From Streptomyces qinglanensis (GTDB lineage: Bacteria; Actinomycetota; Actinomycetes; Streptomycetales; Streptomycetaceae): DNA of 64,000 nt. The stretch lies in NCBI RefSeq assembly GCF_900111245.1, contig NZ_FOGO01000018.1, positions 104,142-168,141 on the forward strand. The letters run 5' to 3'. Shown one piece after another: positions 51,584 to 60,032 of the stretch; position 1 is the first letter of the stretch, and each line of letters opens with the position of its first letter. Under the pieces are notes generated by a model. It was given only the letters and a program-made list of their open reading frames with translations. It did not search any database and was not told where the DNA came from. The position numbers and the translations under genes were made by a program.

Positions 51584-53170
51584 TCAGCCGGGCAGCGCCT
51601 CCAACTGGTCGAGGAACCAGCGGGCGGGCGGCCGGGAGGTGGCCGTCGCGGCCAGTCGGCGGGTCCGCTCCGCGCGGTCGGCCGGGTCCGCCTCCAGCGC
51701 GGAGTGCAGGGCGGCCGCCGTCTCCCGCACGTCGAACGGGTTCACGGACAGCACGTCGGGCGCGAGTTCCTCATGGGCGCCCGCCTCCCGGGAGAGCACC
51801 AGCACGCAGCCCGCGTCCGAGACCACGGGGACCTCCTTGGCCACCAGGTTCATCCCGTCCCGTACGGGGTTCACCAGCGCGACGTCCGCCATCCGGTAGG
51901 CGGCCAGCGACCTCGCGAAGTCGTCCTTCACATGCAGCACGACCGGCGTCCAGCCGCCGGTCCCGAACTCCCGGTTGATCTCCTCGGCGACCCGGCTCAC
52001 CTCGGCCGTGTAGTCCCGGTAGACGGCGAGGTCCTGCCGCGAGGGGTAGGCGAACGCGAGGTGGACGACGCGCTCCCGCCACTCGGGGCGGTCGGCCAGC
52101 AGCCGCCGGTAGGCGTACAGCCCCCGGACGATGTTCTTGGACAGCTCGGTGCGGTCCACCCGGACCAGGACCCGGCGCGGGGCCCCGTCCGGGCCCGTGC
52201 CCACCTGGTCGCGCAACTGCGCCAGCCGGTCGGCGACGTCGCTCCGGTGCGCCCGTTCGCGCAGGAAGTCGCCGTCCGCACCCAGCGGATGCACCCCGAC
52301 ATGTGTCGTACGGCCCTCGTAGGTCACCGTCAGCGAGAAGTCCTCCGGTGCGGCGTCGTCCGAGGAGAGGCCCTCCGGCGCGGCGTCCTCGCGCGGCGGG
52401 CCGCCGCCCTCGACCGTCGCGCCCAGCACCCGCGCGCAGCACTCGGCGAACAGCCGGGCCCAGCGCGCGGTCAGGAACGCGGTGCGGTCGGCGCCCAGCA
52501 TGCCGGCCAGCACCTGCGCGGCGACGTCGTCCGGGAGCAGCCGGAAGTAGTCGGCGGGCGCCCACGGTGTGTGCGAGAAATGGCCGATCCGCAGGTCGGG
52601 GCGGCGTGCGCGGAGCATGCCGGGGACCAGCGCGAGATGGTAGTCCTGCACCAGGACGGCGGCACCGTCGGCGGCCTCCTGCGCCAGCGCGTCCGCGAAA
52701 GCGGCGTTGTACGCCTCGTAACCGGCCCACTGACCGCTGAAGTCCTCGTCGAAGACGGGCTCCAGCGGCGTGTGGTACAGCATGTGGTGGGTGAACCACA
52801 GTACGGAGTTGGCGATGCCGTGGTAGGCCGCCTCGAAGGTGCCGGAGGGGATGTCCAGCATCCGCACCGGCTGCCCGCCGGTGTCCCCGGTGTCCAGCCG
52901 TCCCTGCGCCGACCTGGCCGCCTCGCGGTCGCCGTCGCCGAGCGCGGCGCACACCCACAGCGCGTCCGCCTCCGGGCCGATGGCGGACAGTCCGGAGACC
53001 AGCCCGCCGCCCCCGCGCCTGGCGGAGAGCGTGCCGTCCTCCGCGCGCGTGTAGGACACCGGACCGCGGTTGGAGGCCACCAGCACCCGCGCCGGGGTTC
53101 CCCTGGCCTGCCGCGGCGCTTCCCCTGCTCCCTGCGGTGCTGCTCCGGGCGATGTTCCTCCAGCGACCAT
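51584..53170 (-). CDS. otsA: Trehalose-6-phosphate synthase (GT20)
   Basis: OtsA transfers glucose from a nucleotide sugar to glucose 6-phosphate. The 528-residue GT-B enzyme has VLVASNRGPVSY, GGGGLVSGL, VQDYHLALVPGMLR, GHFSHTPWAPADYFRLL, RVDRTELSKNIVRGLYA (acceptor and donor site) and NPVRDGMNLVAKE. An acidic insert (about 275-300) lies before YEGRTTHVGVHPLG. ATG 53170 gives a 25-residue low-complexity leader; an internal start is possible. It is 80 bp downstream of gpgS, probably the same transcript. Confidence 0.94.
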   Translation of the reverse strand: MVAGGTSPGAAPQGAGEAPRQARGTPARVLVASNRGPVSYTRAEDGTLSARRGGGGLVSGLSAIGPEADALWVCAALGDGDREAARSAQGRLDTGDTGGQPVRMLDIPSGTFEAAYHGIANSVLWFTHHMLYHTPLEPVFDEDFSGQWAGYEAYNAAFADALAQEAADGAAVLVQDYHLALVPGMLRARRPDLRIGHFSHTPWAPADYFRLLPDDVAAQVLAGMLGADRTAFLTARWARLFAECCARVLGATVEGGGPPREDAAPEGLSSDDAAPEDFSLTVTYEGRTTHVGVHPLGADGDFLRERAHRSDVADRLAQLRDQVGTGPDGAPRRVLVRVDRTELSKNIVRGLYAYRRLLADRPEWRERVVHLAFAYPSRQDLAVYRDYTAEVSRVAEEINREFGTGGWTPVVLHVKDDFARSLAAYRMADVALVNPVRDGMNLVAKEVPVVSDAGCVLVLSREAGAHEELAPDVLSVNPFDVRETAAALHSALEADPADRAERTRRLAATATSRPPARWFLDQLEALPG

Positions 53171-53250
53171 GCCGCGAGCCTAGCCGCCGCCGAAACCGCT
53201 CAAACGTGCCCGTCGTCCCCCGAACACGGACAGGGGTACCTCCGGGCCGC

Positions 53251-54252
53251 TCATGCCGCCATCCGCTGCCCGTACTCGGGCACGGTGCACATCGGAGGGC
53301 GCTCCTCCACGTCCACCAGGTGGCCGCGGGGAACGAAGCACCCGGTCCCGTCCCGCTCGAACTGGGTCAGCGCCGTGCCGCCCGACAGCGCCTCGATCCC
53401 GCCGCGCGTACCGTCCACCGTCGCCGGGCCCCGGGCGATGCGGCGCTCGGCCGCCGCGTGGATGGCGGTCGCCATCCGGCCGAGTGCCTGCCCGTCCTGG
53501 TTGCGGTGCAGCCGGACCCCCACGTCGACCTGGGCCAGTGCGTCCAGACCCGCCAGCTCCAGCGTGTCGACCAGCAGCGCCAGCTCCACCCCGTAGCCCA
53601 CCGGGAACGGCAGCCGCTCCAGCAGCGAGCGGCGTGCCGCGTACTCGCCGCCCAGCGGCTGGACGAGGCCGGCCAGCCGGGGCCAGTGCAGATTCAGCAG
53701 CGGACGCGCCACCAGCTCGGTCACCCGCCCACCGCCTGCCGGGTCGTTCCGCAGCGGCCGGTCGTACATCGCCTTGACCAGGTGCACGTCCGGTTCGGTC
53801 AGCAGCGGCCCGACGATGCCGGTGACGAAGTCCGGCGAGAACTCGCGCAGGTCGGCGTCGACGAAGCAGACGATGTCGCCGCTGGTCGCCAGCAGGGAGC
53901 GCCACAGCACCTCGCCCTTGCCGGGGCGCGGCGGCAGCCTGGGCAGCACCTCGTCCCGGTGGACCACCTCGGCCCCGGCCGCCGCCGCGACCTCGGCGGT
54001 CCGGTCGGTGGAGCCGGAGTTCATCACGATCAGCTCGTCCACCAGCGCGGTCCCGGTGCCGGGGTGCGGCGAGGCCAGTTCGCGGCGGATCACCGAGACG
54101 ATGTCGCCGACGGTGGCCTCCTCGTCGAGCGCGGGCAGCACCACGCTGACGGTGGTGCCGGTGCGGCGCTTGGCCGCCAGCAGGTCCTCCAGTGGCCGGT
54201 CCGCGACGCGCCAGGAACGGCGCCGCAGCCAGCGGCCCACTTCGTCGAGCAC
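53251..54252 (-). CDS. gpgS: Glucosyl-3-phosphoglycerate synthase
   Basis: GpgS (GT81) makes glucosyl-3-phosphoglycerate, precursor of glucosylglycerate and, in mycobacteria, of methylglucose lipopolysaccharide. The 333-residue GT-A enzyme shows VVLPALDEEATVGDIVSVIR, NSGSTDRTAEVAAAAG, GKGEVLWRSLLATSGDIVCF with the DADLREF metal motif, and VKAMYDRPL. The downstream phosphatase GpgP is not evident here. GTG 54252 start. It is grouped with otsA, giving a compatible-solute cluster. Confidence 0.92.
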   Translation of the reverse strand: MLDEVGRWLRRRSWRVADRPLEDLLAAKRRTGTTVSVVLPALDEEATVGDIVSVIRRELASPHPGTGTALVDELIVMNSGSTDRTAEVAAAAGAEVVHRDEVLPRLPPRPGKGEVLWRSLLATSGDIVCFVDADLREFSPDFVTGIVGPLLTEPDVHLVKAMYDRPLRNDPAGGGRVTELVARPLLNLHWPRLAGLVQPLGGEYAARRSLLERLPFPVGYGVELALLVDTLELAGLDALAQVDVGVRLHRNQDGQALGRMATAIHAAAERRIARGPATVDGTRGGIEALSGGTALTQFERDGTGCFVPRGHLVDVEERPPMCTVPEYGQRMAA

Positions 54253-54652
54253 GTGCGTGCCTTCCTGTAGCCGGTCCGGTGGGATCTGTAGTCGGGCTGG
54301 TCGGGCTGGTCGGGCTGGTCGGGCTGGTCGGGCTGGTCGGGCTGGTCGGGCTGGTCGGGCTGGTCGGTCGTGCCGGCCGGTCGGTCCGGTCGGTCGTGCT
54401 GGTCGGTCGTGCTGGTCGGTCTGTCGGTCGGGCTGGTCGGGTCCCGGGCGGGCCGAGGCGTGCCAGGCGGTGCCGTTACGGCCCCGGACCGGGGAGGATG
54501 CGCGGTGGAAGATCCATCTCGCGGTTCGGACGTCCCCCTCAAGCGTGACCGCCGTCGGTTACAGTCTTGAACAACGCAGGTGACCTCCGCATCTCGGGGT
54601 CGCCGCGACACAAACGCCGGGCGGCTGTCGGCCGCCCGTAGCCATAGTGCAG
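54253..54652. other. Divergent region between gpgS and the SAM riboswitch
   Basis: It contains a 9-bp tandem repeat from 54292 and an 8-bp hairpin (54618-54638, arm CGGGCGGC) just before the riboswitch. The promoter of the riboswitch transcript should lie between; TTACAGTCTTGAACA near 54558 is AT-rich but no firm -10 was fixed. Confidence 0.4.
54292..54363. repeat. 9-bp tandem repeat TCGGGCTGG, eight copies
   Basis: Eight perfect head-to-tail copies upstream of gpgS, followed to about 54440 by degenerate TCGGTCGTGC-type units. Confidence 0.9.
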
Positions 54653-54799
54653 CTCATCCAGAGGGGCAGAGGGAACGGCCCGTTGAAGCCCCGGCAACCA
54701 TCCCGCGATCCGCGCGTAAGCGGACTCAAAGGCGAGACCGCCTCGTGGGGACGGTGCCAATTCCGGCCCGTGACGAGATACGCCACGGGGAAGATGAGG
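54653..54799 (+). promoter_or_regulatory. SAM-I (S-box) riboswitch
   Basis: The leader has the S-box layout: P1 arms CTCATC (54653-54658) and GATGAG (54793-54798), kink-turn side AGAGGGGCAGAGGGAACGGC, and the conserved GAAGCCCCGGCAACC. The SAM-pocket GGTGCCAATTCC and a P4 hairpin GGCCCGT...ACGGGG follow. The right P1 strand runs into the Shine-Dalgarno GAGGAGAAAGG, 12-20 nt before ATG 54818, which suggests control of translation initiation: SAM binding closes P1 and masks the site. S-box RNAs normally control methionine/SAM genes. Confidence 0.9.
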
Positions 54800-54817
54800 A
54801 GAAAGGGCCTCGCCTCC

Positions 54818-56131
54818 ATGGCTGTGCAGACAGTTGCAGCGAACAGCACCACCTCCACCGGCACCGCCGGAAGCGCCCCCTACGACCTCGGCGCCGCAGT
54901 GGCCCTCTCCTGTCGTGAGTGCGGCACCCGTACCGAGCTGGGCCCCAGCTTCGTGTGCCTGGAGTGTTTCGGCCCGCTCGAAGTGGCCTACGAGCTCCCC
55001 TCCGGCGACCCGGAGGAGCTGCGGCGGCGCATCGCCGCCGGGCCCGCCTCGATGTGGCGCTACGCGCCGCTGCTGCCGGTGCCGGCCGACGTCGCCGAGA
55101 AGCCGAACCTGAACCCCGGCCTGACCCAGTTGGTGAAGGCCGACCGGCTCGCCGCCGAACTGGGCGTGACCGGCGGTCTCTACGTCAAGGACGACTCCGG
55201 CAACCCCACCCACTCCTTCAAGGACCGCCCGGTCGCCATCGCCCTGGAGGCGGCGCGCGCCTTCGGGTTCAGCACCCTCTCCTGCTCCTCGACCGGCAAC
55301 CTGGCCGGTGCGGTGGGTGCCGCCGCCGCCCGGGCCGGGCTGCGCTCGTGCGTGTTCATCCCGGACGGGCTGGAGCAGTCCAAGGTGGTGATGGCCGCGA
55401 TCTACGGCGGCGAACTCGTCGCGATCGACGGCACCTACGACGATGTGAACCGCTTCTGCTCCGAGCTCATCGGCGACCCGCTGGGCGAGGGCTGGGGGTT
55501 CACGAACGTCAATCTGCGGCCGTTCTACGCCGAGGGCTCGAAGTCACTGGCGTACGAGATCTGCGAGCAGCTCGGCTGGCGGCTGCCCGACCAGCTCGTC
55601 ATCCCCGTCGCCTCCGGCTGCCAGCTCGTGAAGATCGACAAGGGGCTGCGGGAGCTGATCCGGCTCGGGCTCGTCGAGGACAAGCCGTACCGCATCTACG
55701 CCGCGCAGGCCGAGGGCTGCTCGCCGGTGTCCCGCGCGTACAAGGACGGCACCGGCGCCGTCCGCCCGGTGAAGCAGCCGGACACCATCGCCAAGTCGCT
55801 GGCCATCGGGGACCCGGCGGACGGGCCGTACGTGGTCGACATCTGCACGCGTACGGGCGGCGCCGCCGACGACGTGAACGACGCCGAGATCGTGGAGTCG
55901 ATCGCGCTGCTCGCCCGGACCGAAGGGGTGTTCGCGGAGACGGCCGGGGGCGTCACGCTGGGCGTGACCCGCAAGCTGATCGAGTCCGGTGCCATCGACC
56001 CGACGCTCACGACGGTCGTCCTGAACACCGGCGACGGACTCAAGACCCTCGACGCCGTGGCCGCCACGGCCCGGCCCACCGCCGTGATCCGCCCCAACCT
56101 GGCCGCCTTCCGCGAGGCCGGTCTGGCCTGA
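54818..56131 (+). CDS. metM: Threonine-synthase-like PLP enzyme, probable homocysteine synthase MetM
   Basis: The 437-residue fold type II PLP enzyme has an N-terminal zinc ribbon (Cys32, Cys35, Cys47, Cys50) and the PLP lysine at about 135 in NPTHSFKDRP. CSSTGNLAGAVGAAA and the C-terminal LNTGDGLKTLD follow. By family it would be threonine synthase. In Streptomyces the homologue paired with a sulfur-carrier protein was shown to convert O-phosphohomoserine to homocysteine (MetM). Two local facts fit that: the SAM-I riboswitch in its leader, and the MoaD-like gene downstream. No thrB or hom is adjacent. If the pair were ordinary ThrC, SAM repression would be hard to explain. Confidence 0.8.
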   Translation: MAVQTVAANSTTSTGTAGSAPYDLGAAVALSCRECGTRTELGPSFVCLECFGPLEVAYELPSGDPEELRRRIAAGPASMWRYAPLLPVPADVAEKPNLNPGLTQLVKADRLAAELGVTGGLYVKDDSGNPTHSFKDRPVAIALEAARAFGFSTLSCSSTGNLAGAVGAAAARAGLRSCVFIPDGLEQSKVVMAAIYGGELVAIDGTYDDVNRFCSELIGDPLGEGWGFTNVNLRPFYAEGSKSLAYEICEQLGWRLPDQLVIPVASGCQLVKIDKGLRELIRLGLVEDKPYRIYAAQAEGCSPVSRAYKDGTGAVRPVKQPDTIAKSLAIGDPADGPYVVDICTRTGGAADDVNDAEIVESIALLARTEGVFAETAGGVTLGVTRKLIESGAIDPTLTTVVLNTGDGLKTLDAVAATARPTAVIRPNLAAFREAGLA

Positions 56132-56185
56132 CCGGGGTCTCCCGGGGCGCGCGGCCCCGGGAGCGCCACGGCCCCTCGAACGACC

Positions 56186-56204
56186 GCGGGCCTCGCAGGC
56201 CCGC
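56186..56204 (+). other. Small hairpin between metM and metO
   Basis: A 7-bp stem (GCGGGCC / GGCCCGC) with 5-nt loop sits in the 183-bp gap; it may attenuate or stabilise the two-gene message. Confidence 0.4.
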
Positions 56205-56314
56205 AGCGCCTCGAACGGCTGAAATCCGCCCCCCGGTGTTTGCCCGGTGTTCCGTACCGGGAGTGCCGGAACGGGCCCCTGGGACGCGTCCCCCAACACG
56301 TGAGGAAGATCGAC

Positions 56315-56590
56315 ATGAGCGTCAACGTCCGGATCCCCACCATCCTCCGCACCTACACGGGCGGCCAGGCCGAGGTCAGCGCCGAGGGCGGGACCCTCGC
56401 CGAGGTGCTGGCGGACCTGGAGAAGAACCACACGGGCATCTCCGCCCGGGTCCTGGACGACGCCGGGAAGCTGCGCCGCTTCGTCAACGTCTACGTGAAC
56501 GACGACGACGTCCGCTTCGAACAGGGGCTGCAGACCCCCACCCCGGACGGCACCGGCGTCTCCATCATTCCGGCGGTCGCCGGCGGCTGA
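56315..56590 (+). CDS. metO: MoaD/ThiS-like sulfur carrier protein, probable MetO
   Basis: The 91-residue ubiquitin-fold protein begins MSVNVRIPTILRTYTGGQAE and ends VAGG. The exposed Gly-Gly end is what E1-like enzymes adenylate and thiocarboxylate. GAGGAAGAT precedes ATG 56315. In the MetM/MetO route the thiocarboxylated protein donates sulfur to O-phosphohomoserine, as CysO does for CysM. The activating enzyme is not in this window. It could instead serve molybdopterin synthesis, but no moa genes are near and the gene follows metM. Confidence 0.82.
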   Translation: MSVNVRIPTILRTYTGGQAEVSAEGGTLAEVLADLEKNHTGISARVLDDAGKLRRFVNVYVNDDDVRFEQGLQTPTPDGTGVSIIPAVAGG

Positions 56591-57139
56591 CCGGGCCGCC
56601 GCTGCCCGGCCGGTCAGCCTGGTCGTCCGCCGCCGGACCACTGCCGGACCACTGCCGGACCGCCGTCGGGTTGCTGTGTCCGGGGCCACCGTCAGCAGGG
56701 CTTACGCCGTGGGATCGCCCCCTCCGGAGAAAATCGGAGGGGGCGATTCCGTGTTTCGGGAGACGGTAGAGTGACGGAAGTTCCCCCCACCCGGCACCCG
56801 CCCGACCGCCGCGCAGACCGCGGCGGGCACGGACGAGGACGGGACAGCGTCGCGACGACAACGGGACAAGTTACGGTCGAAAACCGGACGGCAATTGTCG
56901 CGAAGGCTCCAAATGTCTGGCCCGACTTGCCCTGCTTCAGGCCCAGTTGCGGCCTATTTCCGATCAGCCGTGCCCAGAATTCTCGTCCGATTGACCTGTT
57001 GCACAGGGCGTCCGTGCAGATACATTCAGCGGCGGTCGACGCGTTCCGGCGCACGCCCCCGCTTGCTCGTGGGGGTGAGGTCTGACCCGGGTTCGCGAAG
57101 TGCGGGCTCGCGCAAGGGCCAGTAATAGGGGAGTTAGGA
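56591..57139. other. Gap between metO and the cold shock gene
   Basis: It holds the terminator at 56715 and then an AT-richer 200 bp (56870-57030) that probably contains the cold shock promoter and a long leader; no gene recognised. Confidence 0.5.
56715..56748 (+). terminator. Terminator of the metM-metO unit
   Basis: A perfect 13-bp stem (ATCGCCCCCTCCG arm) with 8-nt loop, 124 bp after metO. Confidence 0.8.
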
Positions 57140-57343
57140 ATGGCTCAGGGCACCGTCAAGTGGTTCAACGCGGAGAAGGGGTACGGCTTCATCGCGGTCG
57201 ACGGTGGTGCGGACGTGTTCGTCCACTACAGCGCGATCCAGATGGACGGTTACCGCACTCTCGACGAAGGGCAGCGGGTCGAGTTCGAGATTTCGCAGGG
57301 TCAGAAGGGGCCGCAGGCGGACATGGTCCGCGTGACCGGCTGA
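57140..57343 (+). CDS. Cold shock domain protein (CspA family)
   Basis: The 67-residue single-stranded nucleic acid binder has the five-strand OB fold with RNP1 KGYGFI and RNP2 VFVHYSAI, and starts MAQGTVKWFNAE. GGAGTTAGGA precedes ATG 57140. Such proteins act as RNA chaperones. From memory the S. coelicolor counterpart at this locus is one of the scoF-type genes. The leader upstream is long, as in many csp genes. Confidence 0.96.
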   Translation: MAQGTVKWFNAEKGYGFIAVDGGADVFVHYSAIQMDGYRTLDEGQRVEFEISQGQKGPQADMVRVTG

Positions 57344-57372
57344 GTGTCGCCGGACTGCGCAGAGCTGCAGAC

Positions 57373-57420
57373 ACAGCGGAGAAGGGGTCGCGCCCGAGGG
57401 TGCGGCCCCTTCTCCGCTGT
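57373..57420 (+). terminator. Terminator after the cold shock gene
   Basis: A 19-bp stem with one mismatch/wobble (57373-57391 with 57402-57420) and a 10-nt loop, 30 bp after the stop codon. Confidence 0.88.
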
Positions 57421-57437
57421 CTGCTGTCTGCTGTCGC

Positions 57438-57478
57438 GTCCGCCGTCCGCCGTCCGCCGTCCGCCGTCCGCCGTCCGC
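57438..57478. repeat. 7-bp tandem repeat GTCCGCC
   Basis: Five perfect units plus a partial one, directly beyond the csp terminator. The rest of 57479-57653 shows nothing recognised. Confidence 0.85.
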
Positions 57479-57653
57479 TGGGGGCTCGGCTTCCGCGGGG
57501 GCCCGGGTCTGCTCCCGGGTTCCGCTTCCCGGGCCGCAGGTGACTTCGCCGCCCCCGGCCGGGGGCGCCCTCAGTGCCGCTTGCGCCCCCTCCGTCGCCC
57601 GACCACCACCCCTCACGGAGACGCCTCCGGCGTCGCTTGCACTCTCCATGCCC

Positions 57654-57697
57654 GAGTGCTAATCATTGGGTTAGCACTCTGCGAGTGAGAGTGACAA
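57654..57697 (+). promoter_or_regulatory. CIRCE operator with an extra half-site
   Basis: TTAGCACTC (57671-57679), 9 bp, GAGTGACAA (57689-57697) fits the HrcA-binding CIRCE (TTAGCACTC-N9-GAGTGCTAA) with two changes in the right arm. A perfect GAGTGCTAA half-site lies just upstream at 57654-57662. HrcA would repress groEL2 until heat shock. It is 148 bp before the start codon. Confidence 0.88.
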
Positions 57698-57844
57698 AGA
57701 AGGACCGGGTCGGTGAGGCCGCAACCGGGTGGGGAAGGAACCGCCGGGTCTCAGGCCGTCCGTCGCGGGCGCCACGCGGTCCGGAGAAATCCAACCCTCC
57801 CCTTGCGCTCGACGCATGGGGGAAGCCAGGGAGGACCAACCCAC

Positions 57845-59473
57845 ATGGCCAAGATCATCGCCTTTGACGAGGAGGCGCGGCGCGGTCTTGAGCGTGGCAT
57901 GAACCAGCTTGCCGACGCCGTCAAGGTCACGCTCGGCCCCAAGGGCCGCAACGTCGTTCTGGAGAAGAAGTGGGGCGCCCCCACGATCACCAACGACGGT
58001 GTCTCCATCGCCAAGGAGATCGAGCTCGAGGACTCCTACGAGAAGATCGGCGCCGAGCTGGTCAAGGAGGTCGCCAAGAAGACGGACGACGTCGCCGGTG
58101 ACGGCACGACGACCGCCACCGTGCTCGCCCAGGCGCTCGTCCGCGAGGGTCTGCGCAACGTCGCCGCGGGTGCCAACCCGATGGCCCTCAAGCGCGGTAT
58201 CGAGCAGGCCACCGAGGCTGTCTCCGCCGCTCTGCTGGAGCAGGCGAAGGACGTGGAGACCAAGGAGCAGATCGCCTCCACCGCCTCCATCTCCGCGGCC
58301 GACACCCAGATCGGTGAGCTGATCGCCGAGGCCATGGACAAGGTCGGCAAGGAAGGCGTCATCACCGTCGAGGAGTCGCAGACCTTCGGGCTCGAGCTGG
58401 AGCTCACCGAGGGCATGCGCTTCGACAAGGGCTACATCTCCGCCTACTTCGCCACCGACATGGAGCGCATGGAGGCGGAGCTCGAGGACCCCTACATCCT
58501 CATCGTCAACTCCAAGATCAGCAACGTGAAGGACCTCCTTCCGCTGCTGGAGAAGGTCATGCAGTCGGGCAAGCCGCTGCTGATCATCGCGGAGGACGTC
58601 GAGGGCGAGGCCCTGTCCACGCTGGTCGTCAACAAGATCCGCGGCACCTTCAAGTCCGTCGCCGTCAAGGCTCCGGGCTTCGGCGACCGCCGCAAGGCGA
58701 TGCTCAACGACATCGCCATCCTCACCGGCGGTCAGGTCATCTCCGAGGAGGTCGGCCTCAAGCTGGAGAACGCGGGCCTCGACCTGCTGGGCCGGGCGCG
58801 CAAGGTCCAGATCACCAAGGACGAGACCACCATCGTCGACGGTGCGGGCGACAGCGACCAGGTCGCCGGCCGGGTCAACCAGATCCGCGCCGAGATCGAG
58901 AACAGCGACTCGGACTACGACCGCGAGAAGCTCCAGGAGCGGCTGGCGAAGCTGGCCGGCGGCGTGGCCGTCATCAAGGCCGGTGCCGCCACCGAGGTCG
59001 AGCTCAAGGAGCGCAAGCACCGCATCGAGGACGCCGTCCGCAACGCGAAGGCGGCCGTCGAGGAGGGCATCGTCGCCGGCGGTGGCGTCGCCCTGCTGCA
59101 GGCTTCCTCGGTCTTCGAGAAGCTGGACCTGGCGGGCGACGAGGCCACCGGTGCCGCCGCCGTCAAGCTGGCTCTGGAAGCCCCGCTCAAGCAGATCGCG
59201 GTCAACGCCGGCCTCGAGGGCGGCGTCATCGTGGAGAAGGTGCGCAACCTGACCCCGGGCCACGGTCTGAACGCGGCGACCGGCGAGTACGTCGACATGA
59301 TCGCCGAGGGCATCCTCGACCCGGCCAAGGTGACGCGCTCCGCGCTGCAGAACGCCGCCTCCATCGCGGCGCTCTTCCTCACCACCGAGGCCGTCATCGC
59401 CGACAAGCCGGAGAAGGCCGCCGCGGGCGCCGACGCGGCTGCCGCCGGTGGCATGGGCGGCATGGACTTCTGA
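57845..59473 (+). CDS. groEL2: 60-kDa chaperonin GroEL2
   Basis: The 542-residue chaperonin starts MAKIIAFDEEARRGLERGMN and has the ATP site DGTTTATVLA. The conserved KVGKEGVITVEES and the Gly-Gly-Met C-terminal tail GGMGGMDF are also present. No groES is adjacent, which is the layout of the stand-alone second groEL of actinobacteria. GGAGGACCAACCCAC precedes ATG 57845. A CIRCE operator upstream and a hairpin at 59514 downstream frame it as a single-gene unit. Confidence 0.97.
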   Translation: MAKIIAFDEEARRGLERGMNQLADAVKVTLGPKGRNVVLEKKWGAPTITNDGVSIAKEIELEDSYEKIGAELVKEVAKKTDDVAGDGTTTATVLAQALVREGLRNVAAGANPMALKRGIEQATEAVSAALLEQAKDVETKEQIASTASISAADTQIGELIAEAMDKVGKEGVITVEESQTFGLELELTEGMRFDKGYISAYFATDMERMEAELEDPYILIVNSKISNVKDLLPLLEKVMQSGKPLLIIAEDVEGEALSTLVVNKIRGTFKSVAVKAPGFGDRRKAMLNDIAILTGGQVISEEVGLKLENAGLDLLGRARKVQITKDETTIVDGAGDSDQVAGRVNQIRAEIENSDSDYDREKLQERLAKLAGGVAVIKAGAATEVELKERKHRIEDAVRNAKAAVEEGIVAGGGVALLQASSVFEKLDLAGDEATGAAAVKLALEAPLKQIAVNAGLEGGVIVEKVRNLTPGHGLNAATGEYVDMIAEGILDPAKVTRSALQNAASIAALFLTTEAVIADKPEKAAAGADAAAAGGMGGMDF

Positions 59474-59513
59474 GTCCGAGCCGCACCAGGCAGTACCGCC
59501 CGCCGAGGGCGGC

Positions 59514-59549
59514 GGAAGGGCGAGCACCCCGCGGGGTGCCCGCCCTTCC
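59514..59549 (+). terminator. Terminator of groEL2
   Basis: A 16-17-bp stem with one mismatch (59514-59530 with 59533-59549), 40 bp after the stop codon. Confidence 0.85.
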
Positions 59550-59623
59550 GGCTGTCCGGCTGGGTCCGGCACCGGCTCGGGACTTCGGCTGAGCGACTCC
59601 GGAGTCCGGCTGTCGGCCGCATC

Positions 59624-59665
59624 GGCCGCCGGCCGCCGGCCGCCGGCCGCCGGCCGCCGGCCGTC
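59624..59665. repeat. 7-bp tandem repeat GGCCGCC ending at the DUF427 stop codon
   Basis: Five perfect units and one variant run up to and into the stop codon (59664-59666) of the minus-strand DUF427 gene. Confidence 0.88.
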
Positions 59666-60005
59666 AGCCGAGCTGGACGTCCGGGAAGCAGAGGTGCTTC
59701 TCGATGGCCGCCACCTGGTCGTGGGGTTCGGGGTAGGACCAGGCGACGTCCTGGGCCGTACCGTCGGCCAGCGACCAGTACGAGGCGGTGCCCTTGAAGG
59801 GGCAGCGGGTGCGGGTGTCGGACGGCGCGAGCAGATCGGTGCGGACGTCCTCGGGCGGCAGGTAGTACCGCACCGGGTAGCCGGTCTCGCGCAGCAGCAG
59901 CGGTCGGCTGCTCTCCGCCAGCACCCGGCCGTCGCGGGTGACGACGCGCACGCGTTCGGTGCCCTCCTCGACGGTGATCGTGTGGCCCTTGCTCGGCGTG
60001 GTCAT
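59664..60005 (-). CDS. DUF427 domain protein
   Basis: The 113-residue protein contains the full DUF427 domain: VRVVTRDGRVLAESSRPLLL, YPVRYYLPPEDVRTDLL, CPFKGTASYWSL and DVAWSYPEPHDQVAAIEKHL. It is a small beta-rich fold of unknown biochemical role. ATG 60005. It is probably cotranscribed with the acetyltransferase 27 bp upstream. Confidence 0.9.
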   Translation of the reverse strand: MTTPSKGHTITVEEGTERVRVVTRDGRVLAESSRPLLLRETGYPVRYYLPPEDVRTDLLAPSDTRTRCPFKGTASYWSLADGTAQDVAWSYPEPHDQVAAIEKHLCFPDVQLG

Positions 60006-60032
60006 GACGCGGTCCTCTCGCTCGGGGGTTCG

